A stretch of 43,317 nucleotides of DNA from a virus. This document shows positions 27,506-36,017 of this stretch, piece by piece (position 1 is the stretch's first letter; each line of letters begins with the position of its first letter). The stretch covers positions 1 through 43,317 of the IMG/VR virus record IMGVR_UViG_3300038549_000012, one strand, 5' to 3'. The position numbers were made by a program, and so were the translations under genes. The notes under the pieces are model-generated. The model was not told the origin of the DNA, did no database searches, and was given only the letters and a program-made list of their open reading frames with translations.

Positions 27506-28788
27506 AGCTTTCCAGAGTCATAGGTCAGACTTCCCAAATACTGAATCTATTCGTTCAGGATGGATCGGTGAGTACGGGGGCTGGATTAGCCAACATCCCC
27601 GCTACAACGGTTTCTTATACCTGGTTTCACAACACCCAAGCAGAAGTTTCGACAGGGGTAGCAGTTTCTACCGCTTCACCTGGGACTTACACTTCGGGTG
27701 CGTGGACTCAAGTCAATTCAAGCAGAGCCCTGGGTTGGTATCAATTCGGTCTACCCGATGGGGCTTTATCTATAGGAGATTGCGTAGCCATTCATTTCTA
27801 TGTCTCAACGGGTGCTTTCCCAATGGTTCCGTTACCCGTTGAAATCGAATTGACGAGAGACAACAACCAACAATTCAACTCTTCAGTAGTGTTTCTTGCG
27901 CATACTTCTACCTCTCCTGCAAATGTTGTCCAAGCCCATGGAAGTGCAGTCGTAACCTCTGCTTCGGGTCAATTCCAGGTCTCTACACAGGCCATAGACA
28001 AAGGTGGTTACGGAGTTACCACAGTCGCATCAAACATCACGACTAATGCCAATGTGATGCAGATATACGGAAGCGCGGCGGTGACCTCTGCTTCAGGTCA
28101 GTTCAGGGTTTCCACTCAAAGTCTGGTAGGTATCTCGACAGCAGCAAATGTAATTGAAGTCTATGGAAGTCCGATAGTGACTTCTGGTGCTGGAATTCTC
28201 GATATCCAGACGGTTTTTGGTACTCGATTCGTTACTACTGCTGGAGGAGTTCTACAAGTTTCCACCCAAGCAATAGATAAAGGCGGTTATGGGGTAACGA
28301 CTGTAGCCTCTAACATCACTACAAACGCAAACGTCCTCCAAGTCTATGGGTCAGCGATCGTGACTTCAGCGGCAGGTGAATTTCAAGTCTCCACCCAGAC
28401 CCTCGCCGCAGGGGCGGGAGACATTGTTTCAATCTATGGAGAGCCGATAGTCACTAGTGGTGCTGGAATCTTAAACGTCTCGACTCAAAGTCTCGTTGGT
28501 ATTACGGTTAGTACTCAAACCATAGACAAGACCGGATACACTTTAACGGCAGCGGATAAAGCCGCAATGATGGCCGTCATCAATACGACTGTTGTCGGGG
28601 AATCCTACAGAGCCTCCAGTGACGCGGGGACCATGACTCAATTGATGTACGAGGTTCTGGCGAACATCACAGACTTTGCAAATTCAGGGACTTCTAGGGC
28701 TGTAAATAGTGTCACCAGTCACGTTGCGGTTGGTCTGGAGTATCAGTACGACTCTACAACTCCCTCTAGTATCACGAGGATCATGTGA
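27502..28788 (+). CDS. Repeat-containing surface protein (decoration or adhesin candidate)
   Basis: A 428-residue protein. An N-terminal domain (about 1-120, with strands such as GWYQFGLPDGALSIGDCVAI) is followed by about six copies of a unit of the form YGSxxVTSxxGxxxVSTQ. Two copies extend into the same long stretch AIDKGGYGVTTVASNITTNA. The C-terminal part (YTLTAADKAAMMAVINTTVV, VLANITDFA) ends at 428. The DNA of the long repeats has diverged at synonymous sites. The repeat plan suggests a fibrous capsid or tail appendage. Copy number can vary. Confidence 0.7.
   Translation: MKLSRVIGQTSQILNLFVQDGSVSTGAGLANIPATTVSYTWFHNTQAEVSTGVAVSTASPGTYTSGAWTQVNSSRALGWYQFGLPDGALSIGDCVAIHFYVSTGAFPMVPLPVEIELTRDNNQQFNSSVVFLAHTSTSPANVVQAHGSAVVTSASGQFQVSTQAIDKGGYGVTTVASNITTNANVMQIYGSAAVTSASGQFRVSTQSLVGISTAANVIEVYGSPIVTSGAGILDIQTVFGTRFVTTAGGVLQVSTQAIDKGGYGVTTVASNITTNANVLQVYGSAIVTSAAGEFQVSTQTLAAGAGDIVSIYGEPIVTSGAGILNVSTQSLVGITVSTQTIDKTGYTLTAADKAAMMAVINTTVVGESYRASSDAGTMTQLMYEVLANITDFANSGTSRAVNSVTSHVAVGLEYQYDSTTPSSITRIM
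27988..28356 (+). repeat. Two long coding repeats in the surface protein
   Basis: The segments near 27988-28070 and 28270-28356 encode the same roughly 28-residue stretch (AIDKGGYGVTTVASNITTNA, then NV and a YGS strand). Synonymous differences are frequent, so the duplication is old. Confidence 0.65.
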
Positions 28789-29267
28789 GTTCAGTAGTCA
28801 CAATGGGCTACCAACCTGAGGGGTCATTAAGCTCAATCGTCCTTTTCGGGTACTCGAACGGCGGTCAACCTCCTACTCCCCCTGTTGTCGAAATCCCGAC
28901 AGTCTATGGACCGGCCTTAAGCCCTGCCGAGCGCCGGAGATGGTTTGGAGACTTCGAAAGCCCCCTAAAACGTGCTGCTAGACGGAAGACCGAGGAATAT
29001 CTCCGTAGGGTCGAGTTTGGCATCCTCCCTCCAGAGGTCAAGGCAGAGATTGTCGAAAAAGCGACAGTTTTGGTTCCTGAGAAGACCGAGGATTATGTCA
29101 GACGTAAGGCTAAGATCAACCCCGACCGGATTATCAACAGTGTAATACGCGAGATGAAGTCGGAAATTCGACAAGAGCTGGAAAAGCGTAGAATATTCAG
29201 GAATGAACTAGACGACCTTCAAGAGGAAGAAGATATTGTTGTGATTTCGACATATCTCTTACATTGA
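28785..29267 (+). CDS. Hypothetical structural-region protein
   Basis: A 160-residue protein from GTG 28785 (GTGA overlap). The first 35 residues are strand-like with prolines (MGYQPEGSLSSIVLFGYSNG). The rest is charged and helical (RRKTEEYLRRVEFG, SVIREMKSEIRQELEKRRIF), perhaps coiled coil. Such short beta-starts also occur on other proteins that attach to the head. Function unknown. Confidence 0.6.
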   Translation: MSSVVTMGYQPEGSLSSIVLFGYSNGGQPPTPPVVEIPTVYGPALSPAERRRWFGDFESPLKRAARRKTEEYLRRVEFGILPPEVKAEIVEKATVLVPEKTEDYVRRKAKINPDRIINSVIREMKSEIRQELEKRRIFRNELDDLQEEEDIVVISTYLLH

Positions 29268-30010
29268 TGCCTATCCTCAATTTTGGTGAACCGATGGAGG
29301 CTTACGCTAAAAGACGTAAGTCAGAAGACCCCGAGGCTAAAGACTTCAAGAGGATCATTTTCGGAGGTCAGAGGAAAAATGTCTTACCCGTTCTTCCGAA
29401 TCAAGAAGCCTGGTTCCAATGGGGAGTCGGAATTACAGAAGCCGGTCAGGGTGTTTCGGTCTGGGCAGATCAATCAGGTAACGGAAGAGACCTCCTACAA
29501 GGTACGGATGGGGCCAGACCCCCTAAACAGACTGATGGGTCGATTCTCTTCAACGGGACCGATGAATTTCTGAAATGTTCCGGGTTCACGCTTAATCAAC
29601 CCACTACGGTTTATCTTGTTGCGAAACAAGTAACTTGGACCGATCTAGATGGAATTTTTGATGGGGATGCTATTGGATCGGGTCTCTTGAGACAACGGAC
29701 TGCTTCTCCAAGGCTTCAGATAAATGCAGGTAGCGATGTAAGCGAAGCGGTTGGAGGATGGACTGTCGATACCTACGCTGTCATTGCAGTTATTTTCAAT
29801 GGAGCTGATTCTTTAATCCGAGTTAATGCAAGTATTACCGCCTCTGGAGATGCTGGGGCCGGGAATATGGGTGGCTTTACATTAGGCGTTTATGGGGATG
29901 GGACAACGAACCCAGGTAACATCCAAGTCAAAGAAGTCCTTCTCTATTCCGGAGCGCACACGACTCTAGAGCAGGATGGAGTCATCAATTATCTCATGAC
30001 GATGCTCTAA
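29267..30010 (+). CDS. LamG/concanavalin-type domain protein
   Basis: A 247-residue protein starting at ATG 29267 (TGATG overlap). A short basic N-terminus leads to a lectin-like beta-sandwich: VSVWADQSGNGRDLLQGTDG, SILFNGTDEFLKCSG, QPTTVYLVAKQ, NIQVKEVLLYSGAHTTLEQD. Such domains bind sugars on virion surfaces. It belongs to the accessory block between portal and scaffold. Confidence 0.75.
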   Translation: MPILNFGEPMEAYAKRRKSEDPEAKDFKRIIFGGQRKNVLPVLPNQEAWFQWGVGITEAGQGVSVWADQSGNGRDLLQGTDGARPPKQTDGSILFNGTDEFLKCSGFTLNQPTTVYLVAKQVTWTDLDGIFDGDAIGSGLLRQRTASPRLQINAGSDVSEAVGGWTVDTYAVIAVIFNGADSLIRVNASITASGDAGAGNMGGFTLGVYGDGTTNPGNIQVKEVLLYSGAHTTLEQDGVINYLMTML

Positions 30011-30150
30011 TGGCACCCTTTCTTATAGCGTTGACAATCATCTTATCCGCCGCTGGATATATGGCGACACTCCCTACAGTCTGTGTTCCAGTTACGGATA
30101 CCATAAGCGCATGTTTTGAAAAAGTGGAGACACCCGATGGAAGTCGTTAA
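30010..30150 (+). CDS. Tiny membrane or secreted protein (46 aa)
   Basis: A 46-residue frame whose ATG overlaps the previous TAA. A hydrophobic start (APFLIALTIILSAAGYMA) is followed by a short cysteine-containing tail (VCVPVTDTISACFEKVE). It could be a single-span peptide. It overlaps the scaffold start. Confidence 0.45.
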   Translation: MAPFLIALTIILSAAGYMATLPTVCVPVTDTISACFEKVETPDGSR

Positions 30151-31126
30151 ACAGATTACCCTAGACCTTTTGGATAAGAAGAATCCGGCTTTGTCTGCTA
30201 CCTCAGATATGCCTGTGATAGAGACAAAACCAGATTCGGTCCCTACAAAAGAGCCTGAAAAAGCATCAGAAATAGCACCAGAAACAACGGCCCCTGCCGC
30301 GCCGGAAGCGGCTGCCCCTGCTGAGATAACCGAGGAATCAGCGCCCTCGCCGGATGATGCCGCCGCCGAACCCAAGAAGGCTAAAGGGGTTCAGAAAAGG
30401 ATTGATGAGCTTACTAGGCAACGAGAAGACGAAAGACGCAGAGCTGAAGCTGCTGAATCCCGCCTGGATAGATTCTTAGCTACCTTTGAAAAAGGAACAG
30501 CCAGAGAACTGAAACAGACGATAGATGTTGAAGACCCGGAACCACAAAAGCCGGTCAAAGACCCGAACAACCCCGAAGCTTACGATGCGGACCTTGAAAA
30601 TTATGTCACCGCCCGTTCATCGTGGATTGCTAGAAGGGAAGTCAAGGCAACTTTGGCCGAACAGGAAAGGCAAAACACAGATCGGGAGATCGCTGAAAAC
30701 ACGAGACGCATTCAGGACTCCTACAGGCAGAGAGTGGAAAAGGCAAAGGAAAAGTACGCTGACTTCTCTGAAGTCGCAGAATCTCCCGATGTACACATTT
30801 CCATTCCGATGGCCTCTGCAATTGCCCATGCCGAAGACGGACCGGAAGTTCAATACTATCTAGGGAAGAATCCAGCCGAAGCCGAACGGATTTCCAGACT
30901 CGTGCCTCAGTTACAGCTAGTGGAGCTTGGTCGTATCTCTGCGAGATTGGCAACCCCAACTCCGGAGAAACCCAAGCCCGTCTCTGCCGCACCCGCACCG
31001 GGAAAACCGCTCAAAGGCTCCCCTGAGACTACGAAACCATTGGAAGAACTTTCAATGGAGGAATATGCCGCTCAGAGGAAGAAACAACTTGCCGAAGAAC
31101 GCAGACCTGGAGGGATGAGGCACTAA
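30137..31126 (+). CDS. Scaffolding protein
   Basis: A 329-residue, highly charged protein starting at ATG 30137 (GTGGAG upstream; TTG 30116 is in frame but less likely). The N-terminal half is a proline/alanine/glutamate-rich disordered stretch (EKASEIAPETTAPAAPEAAA). Helices follow (GVQKRIDELTRQREDERRRA) with a basic C-terminus. The position directly before coat and the composition match the scaffold (gp8-type) role in procapsid assembly. The sequence itself is poorly conserved. Confidence 0.8.
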   Translation: MEVVKQITLDLLDKKNPALSATSDMPVIETKPDSVPTKEPEKASEIAPETTAPAAPEAAAPAEITEESAPSPDDAAAEPKKAKGVQKRIDELTRQREDERRRAEAAESRLDRFLATFEKGTARELKQTIDVEDPEPQKPVKDPNNPEAYDADLENYVTARSSWIARREVKATLAEQERQNTDREIAENTRRIQDSYRQRVEKAKEKYADFSEVAESPDVHISIPMASAIAHAEDGPEVQYYLGKNPAEAERISRLVPQLQLVELGRISARLATPTPEKPKPVSAAPAPGKPLKGSPETTKPLEELSMEEYAAQRKKQLAEERRPGGMRH

Positions 31127-31143
31127 CCCTTTAGGAGAAGATC

Positions 31144-32340
31144 GTGTCTTCACAAGTCCTTTTAACTCCTACGATCATCACGAAAGAAAGCCTGGTGATC
31201 CTGGAGAACAACCTTGTGGCGGCAAATCGGGTCAACCGGAAATTCGAGAACCAATTCGTCAAAATTGGGAATTCTCTTACCATTCGGAAGCCCAACCGCT
31301 TCACGGTTACATCAGGTGCAGCACTAGTGGTTCAGGACATTTCTGAGCCATCTGTTTCGATCACTATCAATCAGCAAGATCAAGTCGCGTTTCAATTTAC
31401 CTCCCAGGACCTCACTCTTACCGTTGAGGAATTTTCTGAGAGGTATCTGAAGCCCGCGATGGCCGGTATGGCAAACAGGATCGACTACAACACCCTGCAA
31501 AACTTTACTGGCGTTTCAAACTATGTAGGCACTCCTACGGTGACTCCGGCAGCTTTCTCAAGCTCAGTTCAGCTTGTTGGAAGACGCCAGGATGATCTCG
31601 CGGCCCCGCAAGACAATCGGACTTTGGTCCTGAACCCAGCAGGTTATTGGGCGATGGCCGGAGGTCTGGTTGGGTCCTTTGTAATGCCGACCGCCAAAGA
31701 AGCCCTGGTGAAGGGTTATCTGGCAACGATAGGTAATTATGAAGTCTATATGGACCAGAACGTACCCAATGGGGCAGGAACCTCCCACAATTCGGCAGTA
31801 GCTTTTCAGGTTACGACCGCTCAAGGAAATGGGAATACCACTACTCTGTGGGGTGGAGCTGCGACTGATGGGATTACTCCCGGTGAAGTGTTCACGATTG
31901 CCGGAGTCTTTAACGTTAATCCGCAAAGTCGTATCTCTACTGGGGTTCTTAAAAACTTCGTGGTTACTGCGACCACAGCGCCGACTGGTACATCATTCCC
32001 GATTACCTTCTCGCCTGGGATTGTCACCTCTGGTCCTTACCAGAATGTGACCGGACCGGCTTCGACGGGTGCTGGGATTGTGTGGCAAACCGGAACGTCA
32101 AACGCACAAATTACCAGTGCGAACAATCTGGCGTTCTGCCGGGATGCGTTTGGTCTTGTGATGGTTCCTCTGGAAATTCCCCAGGGCGTAGATTTCGCCG
32201 CGAGGGAAAATTACAGAAACATCAGTATGCGGGTGATTCGTGCGTATGACATCAATAATGATGTCTTCCCGACCAGAATTGACGTTCTGTACGGAACCAC
32301 TACGTACTACGATGAACTTGCTTGCAGGCTAGGAGGCTAA
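31144..32340 (+). CDS. Major coat protein, P22 gp5-like
   Basis: A 398-residue protein from GTG 31144 with TTTAGGAGAAG upstream, a strong site. The plan matches the P22-type coat: MSSQVLLTPTIITKESLVIL, ENNLVAANRVNRKFENQF, KIGNSLTIRKPNRFTVTSGA, QVAFQFTSQDLTLTVEEFSE, then RYLKPAMAGMANRIDYN. The length suits an HK97-fold shell protein with an inserted domain. GGAGG near the stop leads into the next gene. Confidence 0.92.
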   Translation: MSSQVLLTPTIITKESLVILENNLVAANRVNRKFENQFVKIGNSLTIRKPNRFTVTSGAALVVQDISEPSVSITINQQDQVAFQFTSQDLTLTVEEFSERYLKPAMAGMANRIDYNTLQNFTGVSNYVGTPTVTPAAFSSSVQLVGRRQDDLAAPQDNRTLVLNPAGYWAMAGGLVGSFVMPTAKEALVKGYLATIGNYEVYMDQNVPNGAGTSHNSAVAFQVTTAQGNGNTTTLWGGAATDGITPGEVFTIAGVFNVNPQSRISTGVLKNFVVTATTAPTGTSFPITFSPGIVTSGPYQNVTGPASTGAGIVWQTGTSNAQITSANNLAFCRDAFGLVMVPLEIPQGVDFAARENYRNISMRVIRAYDINNDVFPTRIDVLYGTTTYYDELACRLGG

Positions 32341-32341
32341 C

Positions 32342-32581
32342 ATGGCTACGACATCACAAGCAGCAAAACAATTGTCCGATGGAAACTCGCAAGGAACCAT
32401 AATGGGTCAATCCGCTACGGATTTGATCGGATTTTATGGTACGGCTGCTGTCGGCAAGCCCGGAAGGACAGGGACAAGTCTTGCGTCTCTGTCGAACTCG
32501 TCTGGGGCGTTTGTAAGCAGTATCGCGGCTGCTCTGAATGCTCTTGGGCTGATCCAGTGCACTTCGGGACCAGTGGCGTAG
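32342..32581 (+). CDS. Small head-associated protein
   Basis: A 79-residue Ser/Gly/Ala-rich protein right after coat. The stretch MGQSATDLIGFYGTAAVGKP is a common strand motif in small phage proteins next to coat genes, possibly decoration proteins. A weak hairpin (AAGGCCCTT with AAGAGGGGCTTT) lies just downstream near 32585-32610 and might reduce read-through. Confidence 0.6.
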   Translation: MATTSQAAKQLSDGNSQGTIMGQSATDLIGFYGTAAVGKPGRTGTSLASLSNSSGAFVSSIAAALNALGLIQCTSGPVA

Positions 32582-32799
32582 GTCAAGGCCCTTCGAAAGA
32601 GGGGCTTTCTCCTACGATAGTTCCAGAGGACTGTTATCAATACTGGGCGATAAAACTTGCCTACGCTACAAAAGACATACCTTACTTGAAGGAGCAGTTG
32701 GATTGTGCATATCAAAGCCATGAGCGACATAGTAATCATCAGGAGAATGGAGCAAAAGGAATTCTCGGAAGGCGGAATTTTCCTGGTGAGATCGGATGA
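32557..32799 (+). CDS. Short frame overlapping the co-chaperonin gene (doubtful)
   Basis: An 80-residue frame from GTG 32557. Residues 25-50 (EDCYQYWAIKLAYATKDIPY, then LKEQLDC) look like real protein and explain the otherwise empty stretch 32582-32704. The last third lies over the GroES-like gene in another frame and looks like a shadow. Either a true overlapping gene or the remnant of one. Confidence 0.35.
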   Translation: MHFGTSGVGQGPSKEGLSPTIVPEDCYQYWAIKLAYATKDIPYLKEQLDCAYQSHERHSNHQENGAKGILGRRNFPGEIG

Positions 32800-32992
32800 T
32801 ATGTTAGAGGATATAGGGCAAGTCGTCTCCGCAGGTAAAGGAAAAGTTTCTGCTAAAGGCGTATTCATTCCTAATGACATTAAGGTAGGAGATATGGTGC
32901 TTTTTTCAACTAATGGGCATCAGGTGACCAGATTGAATGGGACAGAGTTGGTTGTTACCCGCCAGAACTCGATCATGGCAGTATTGGAATGA
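32705..32992 (+). CDS. GroES-like co-chaperonin
   Basis: A 95-residue protein from GTG 32705. The start MHIKAMSDIVIIRRMEQKEF aligns with the first strand of GroES. SEGGIFLVRSDDMLED is a mobile loop carrying the hydrophobic tripeptide IFL, where GroES has IVL. DIKVGDMVLFSTNGHQV and ELVVTRQNSIMAVLE complete the 10-kDa chaperonin fold. An ATG at 32720 would lose the first strand. It lies two genes after coat, so it probably helps host GroEL fold the coat, as T4 gp31 does. Confidence 0.82.
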   Translation: MHIKAMSDIVIIRRMEQKEFSEGGIFLVRSDDMLEDIGQVVSAGKGKVSAKGVFIPNDIKVGDMVLFSTNGHQVTRLNGTELVVTRQNSIMAVLE

Positions 32993-33708
32993 GTCTCCTT
33001 ATTCCCATAGTCGATTTCCTGAACACTTTGAAACCGATCTATGGGGAAGTCTTGTTTATTGGACATCAAACGAGTTTTGGCAAGGAACTTGGAATCCCGC
33101 ACAAAGTCCTGGATCAGTCGGATTATGAGGGTGCAGACATCATCTGGGACTTGGGGTATCCGGTTCCCGAAGAGCTGCAAAATAGGTTCGATTTCATCTT
33201 CAATGGGGGATGTCTGGACAATATGTTCAATCCTGCCCAAGCGATGATGAACTTCACCCACATGTTAAAAAGAGATGGTCGATTAGTCTGTATGGAGTCC
33301 GCGTCATCCTTCAACAGTCCTTACTTGATGTACTCACCGGGATGGTTCTGTGACTATTTTGAAGCAAACAACTTTGCTAGTTGGAAGGCATATATTTGTT
33401 CCTACAGGAATTCAGAAGAACTGTTCTATGGTCCTTGGAAATGGTTCGAATTCATTCAGGACAAGAATAGGAACGGGCCAGCCCCTGAAACACGAGGAAA
33501 TCATGTTCTGGTTGTGAGTCTAGCGAGAAAAGGTGAATTCACAACCCATGATCATCAACCTATACAGTATCAATATCGGCAGAATGTTACATCTCCATCG
33601 TATAGTCTCGAAGTTCAAAGTATTGTCCCGCGAATCACCGATGCCCTGGGATTGACACTTTACAAAAGCAAGCCCTATCTTCATGAAGTGGAAAACTTTT
33701 CATCTTGA
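32989..33708 (+). CDS. Methyltransferase-like protein (class I fold, degenerate)
   Basis: A 239-residue protein with a weak class I SAM-enzyme pattern: VLFIGHQTSFGKELG in the place of motif I, ADIIWDLGYP, then FDFIFNGGCLDNMFNP and MLKRDGRLVCMES (late motifs). Glycine motif I is not standard, so SAM binding is uncertain. Being followed by a glycosyltransferase suggests a sugar or glycan methyltransferase. ATGA overlap with the GroES-like gene. Confidence 0.6.
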   Translation: MSLLIPIVDFLNTLKPIYGEVLFIGHQTSFGKELGIPHKVLDQSDYEGADIIWDLGYPVPEELQNRFDFIFNGGCLDNMFNPAQAMMNFTHMLKRDGRLVCMESASSFNSPYLMYSPGWFCDYFEANNFASWKAYICSYRNSEELFYGPWKWFEFIQDKNRNGPAPETRGNHVLVVSLARKGEFTTHDHQPIQYQYRQNVTSPSYSLEVQSIVPRITDALGLTLYKSKPYLHEVENFSS

Positions 33709-33835
33709 AAACCAGGACAAGTTCAGATTCCTTGGAATCACATTTTGTCTGTTATTCGGTCATTCCCCAAGCGGGAAAGCAGTGTTAACGCTGATTGTGA
33801 GTCGAAATCAATGGTTCAAAGCTATTCAACTATGA
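33683..33835 (+). CDS. Short hypothetical protein (50 aa)
   Basis: A 50-residue frame overlapping the methyltransferase-like gene end. Mixed hydrophobic stretch (FRFLGITFCLLFGHSPSG, then KAVLTLIVSRN) and a basic tail. It explains most of the gap before the glycosyltransferase, but has no clear ribosome site. Possibly a small membrane protein. Confidence 0.4.
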   Translation: MKWKTFHLENQDKFRFLGITFCLLFGHSPSGKAVLTLIVSRNQWFKAIQL

Positions 33836-33848
33836 AAGAAGGATTTCC

Positions 33849-36017
33849 ATGTCTCGTGTAAGCGTGTGTAGTGCGGTCCTGAATCAGAGTGACTTTCTCA
33901 AACGGATGATCGAATCCGTAAGGGCACAGACTTTCGAGGATTGGGAACTGGTCTTAGTTGATGATGGGTCTACTGAAGACATCAAAGCCGTTGTGGACAG
34001 TTTTCAAGACCCCAGAATTAGACTGCATCGCTTCTCAGAGAATAGAGGTATTCCTCATGGGATGAACTGGGCTCTGACTCACGCTATTGGAGACTTTATC
34101 CAGCCCCTGTCGGCTGATGAGTTTATCGAAAAGGACAAGTTCAGAATTCAAATCGAGTATCTGGATTCTCATCCTGATATTCATTGTCTGTGGGGTCTCC
34201 CAGGGAAGGGTCCGATGGGCGAAAGACCTCTGTGGGAGCAGAACGTATTGAGGGCTCATAACCGGAGCAGAGAAGCTTGGGTCAGGACCTTACTTAATCT
34301 TGAGAACATCCCCATCGGGGGGGCTTCTATGCTGATGAGAAAGTCAGCTATGGATCAGATAGGAGTATTTGATCCCGAATTTTTTGCCTGTTCAGACCTT
34401 GAATGGTTTGTTCGATTCTTCAAGAAGTTTGAAGGAAAAGTTCTATGTTATAGATGGGCCGATGCTGATCAACCGGAAACACGACTCACAGCTCCCAAAC
34501 CGGACTCAGCGGAGAAGTTCAGAAAGGAACTTCAAAAGCTTCATGCAAAGCATAAATTAGATTTCCCGCCGATCACGGGTAAGATCACTGTAGGAATACC
34601 CGTCTTTAATATGGCGAACTTCATTCCTGAAGCGATCAAGTCCGTATTGAATCAGACCTATCAGGACTTCGAGCTTTTGATCTTGGATGATGCTTCTACG
34701 GATAATCTGATCGAAGTCCTTTCACAATTCCAGGACCCCAGGATTAAGTTTCTAAAATTCGACGAAAACAGAGGAACCATTCAAGCAATTAACCAAATGG
34801 CGGCAATGGGTACGGGAGTCTTTTATGTCTCTTTGGCGGCAGATGACACGATAGAACCTACCTTTCTGGAGAGATGCCTCCGAGAGTTCAAGACCGATCC
34901 TTGGCTAGAGTTTGTCGCTTCACAGACTGATTTCATTGACGAGAAAGGTAATACACACACAGAGGATCATCCTTTCAAGAAAATCCAGAAGGCTCAAAAC
35001 AAGACCCGTGATCAGTGGTTGAGTCATATGTACTATGGAAACGTCTATTTCGGAGTGGGCATGTACCGAAGGAAGACGATTCTTGAAGTGGGAGGTTGGG
35101 GGAATCATGGGGTCTTAACCGACTATGAGATGTATCTAAAACTACTCCAGAGAGAAAACATCAAGATCATTGAGGAAAACCTCACCCATACCAGGATTCA
35201 CGAAGGGAATAAGTCGCTTCTCAATAATGAGGAAGCCAAGAAACTGAGACAGAGATATTTCGACGCTAAACAGCCCTACTATCAACCCAGGATGAAGGTG
35301 ATTTTAGCAACACCTTTCTATGAAATGAGAGGTTTTAGTCCCTACATTCATTCCTTGGTCCACACCGGAAAGCTTCTGACCATGATGGGGATTGAATGGG
35401 ACTGGTGGGAGCTTTCTGGTGATTCCTATGTAGACAGGGCTAAGAATACGATCACAAACAAGTTCCTTGAAGACCCGGAAGCTACAGACCTATTTGTAAT
35501 CGACTCTGATATGCAGTGGAATCCCGACGCTGTAGTGAGGATGTTAGCTTTACCTGAACAGATCGTGATGGGGTCTTATCCCCAGAAGAACTCATGGGAC
35601 AAGTGGACCTCCATACCCGAACTGAAAGAGGAAAATGGAAAGAACCATCCTATAGGCCGAATTCTCCAAGATGGGAGTGCCTTGATCCAGGCAGCTTTCA
35701 TCTCGGGTGGGTTCATTCGAATCAAAAGAGCTTGTCTGGAAAAATACAAGGAATACTACAAAGACTTTACCTATCAGGACTCCTCTGCGGACCCCTCTTG
35801 TCCTGAGAGAGTCTATACGGAGTTTTATGCCTGTGAAAGGGATTCAGGTCTTAGATGGGGTGAGGATAGAGTCTTTGGTAAGAGAATGAAAGCCATTGGA
35901 ATAGATGGATGGATTTATCCCAACATCCACTTCGGTCATTACGGTATTAAGGGTTGGATGGGGAATTACGATACTTTCTTAAGAAAGCCTCCTGAGCAGC
36001 AGAAAGCAATCCAATGA
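33849..36017 (+). CDS. Three-domain glycosyltransferase
   Basis: A 722-residue protein. Domain 1 (about 1-230) is GT2: VSVCSAVLNQSDFLKRMIES, VLVDDGSTED, with SADE at the DxD site. Domain 2 (about 243-475) repeats the GT2 plan: KITVGIPVFNMANFIPEAIK, LILDDASTDN and AADD. Domain 3 (about 482-722) is another GT-A-like domain, with SGDSYVDRAKNTITNKFL, FVIDSDMQWNPDAV and GSYPQKN, of a kind found in phage glycosyltransferases. AAGAAGGA precedes the ATG. Three nucleotide-sugar-binding folds on one chain could add several residues in turn. It sits inside the head operon, between coat and gp4-like genes. Confidence 0.85.
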   Translation: MSRVSVCSAVLNQSDFLKRMIESVRAQTFEDWELVLVDDGSTEDIKAVVDSFQDPRIRLHRFSENRGIPHGMNWALTHAIGDFIQPLSADEFIEKDKFRIQIEYLDSHPDIHCLWGLPGKGPMGERPLWEQNVLRAHNRSREAWVRTLLNLENIPIGGASMLMRKSAMDQIGVFDPEFFACSDLEWFVRFFKKFEGKVLCYRWADADQPETRLTAPKPDSAEKFRKELQKLHAKHKLDFPPITGKITVGIPVFNMANFIPEAIKSVLNQTYQDFELLILDDASTDNLIEVLSQFQDPRIKFLKFDENRGTIQAINQMAAMGTGVFYVSLAADDTIEPTFLERCLREFKTDPWLEFVASQTDFIDEKGNTHTEDHPFKKIQKAQNKTRDQWLSHMYYGNVYFGVGMYRRKTILEVGGWGNHGVLTDYEMYLKLLQRENIKIIEENLTHTRIHEGNKSLLNNEEAKKLRQRYFDAKQPYYQPRMKVILATPFYEMRGFSPYIHSLVHTGKLLTMMGIEWDWWELSGDSYVDRAKNTITNKFLEDPEATDLFVIDSDMQWNPDAVVRMLALPEQIVMGSYPQKNSWDKWTSIPELKEENGKNHPIGRILQDGSALIQAAFISGGFIRIKRACLEKYKEYYKDFTYQDSSADPSCPERVYTEFYACERDSGLRWGEDRVFGKRMKAIGIDGWIYPNIHFGHYGIKGWMGNYDTFLRKPPEQQKAIQ

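Noticed and set aside
30525-30998. Several frames inside the scaffold gene
   Set aside because: Highly charged, repetitive codons open the other frames by chance. No starts or domains support them.
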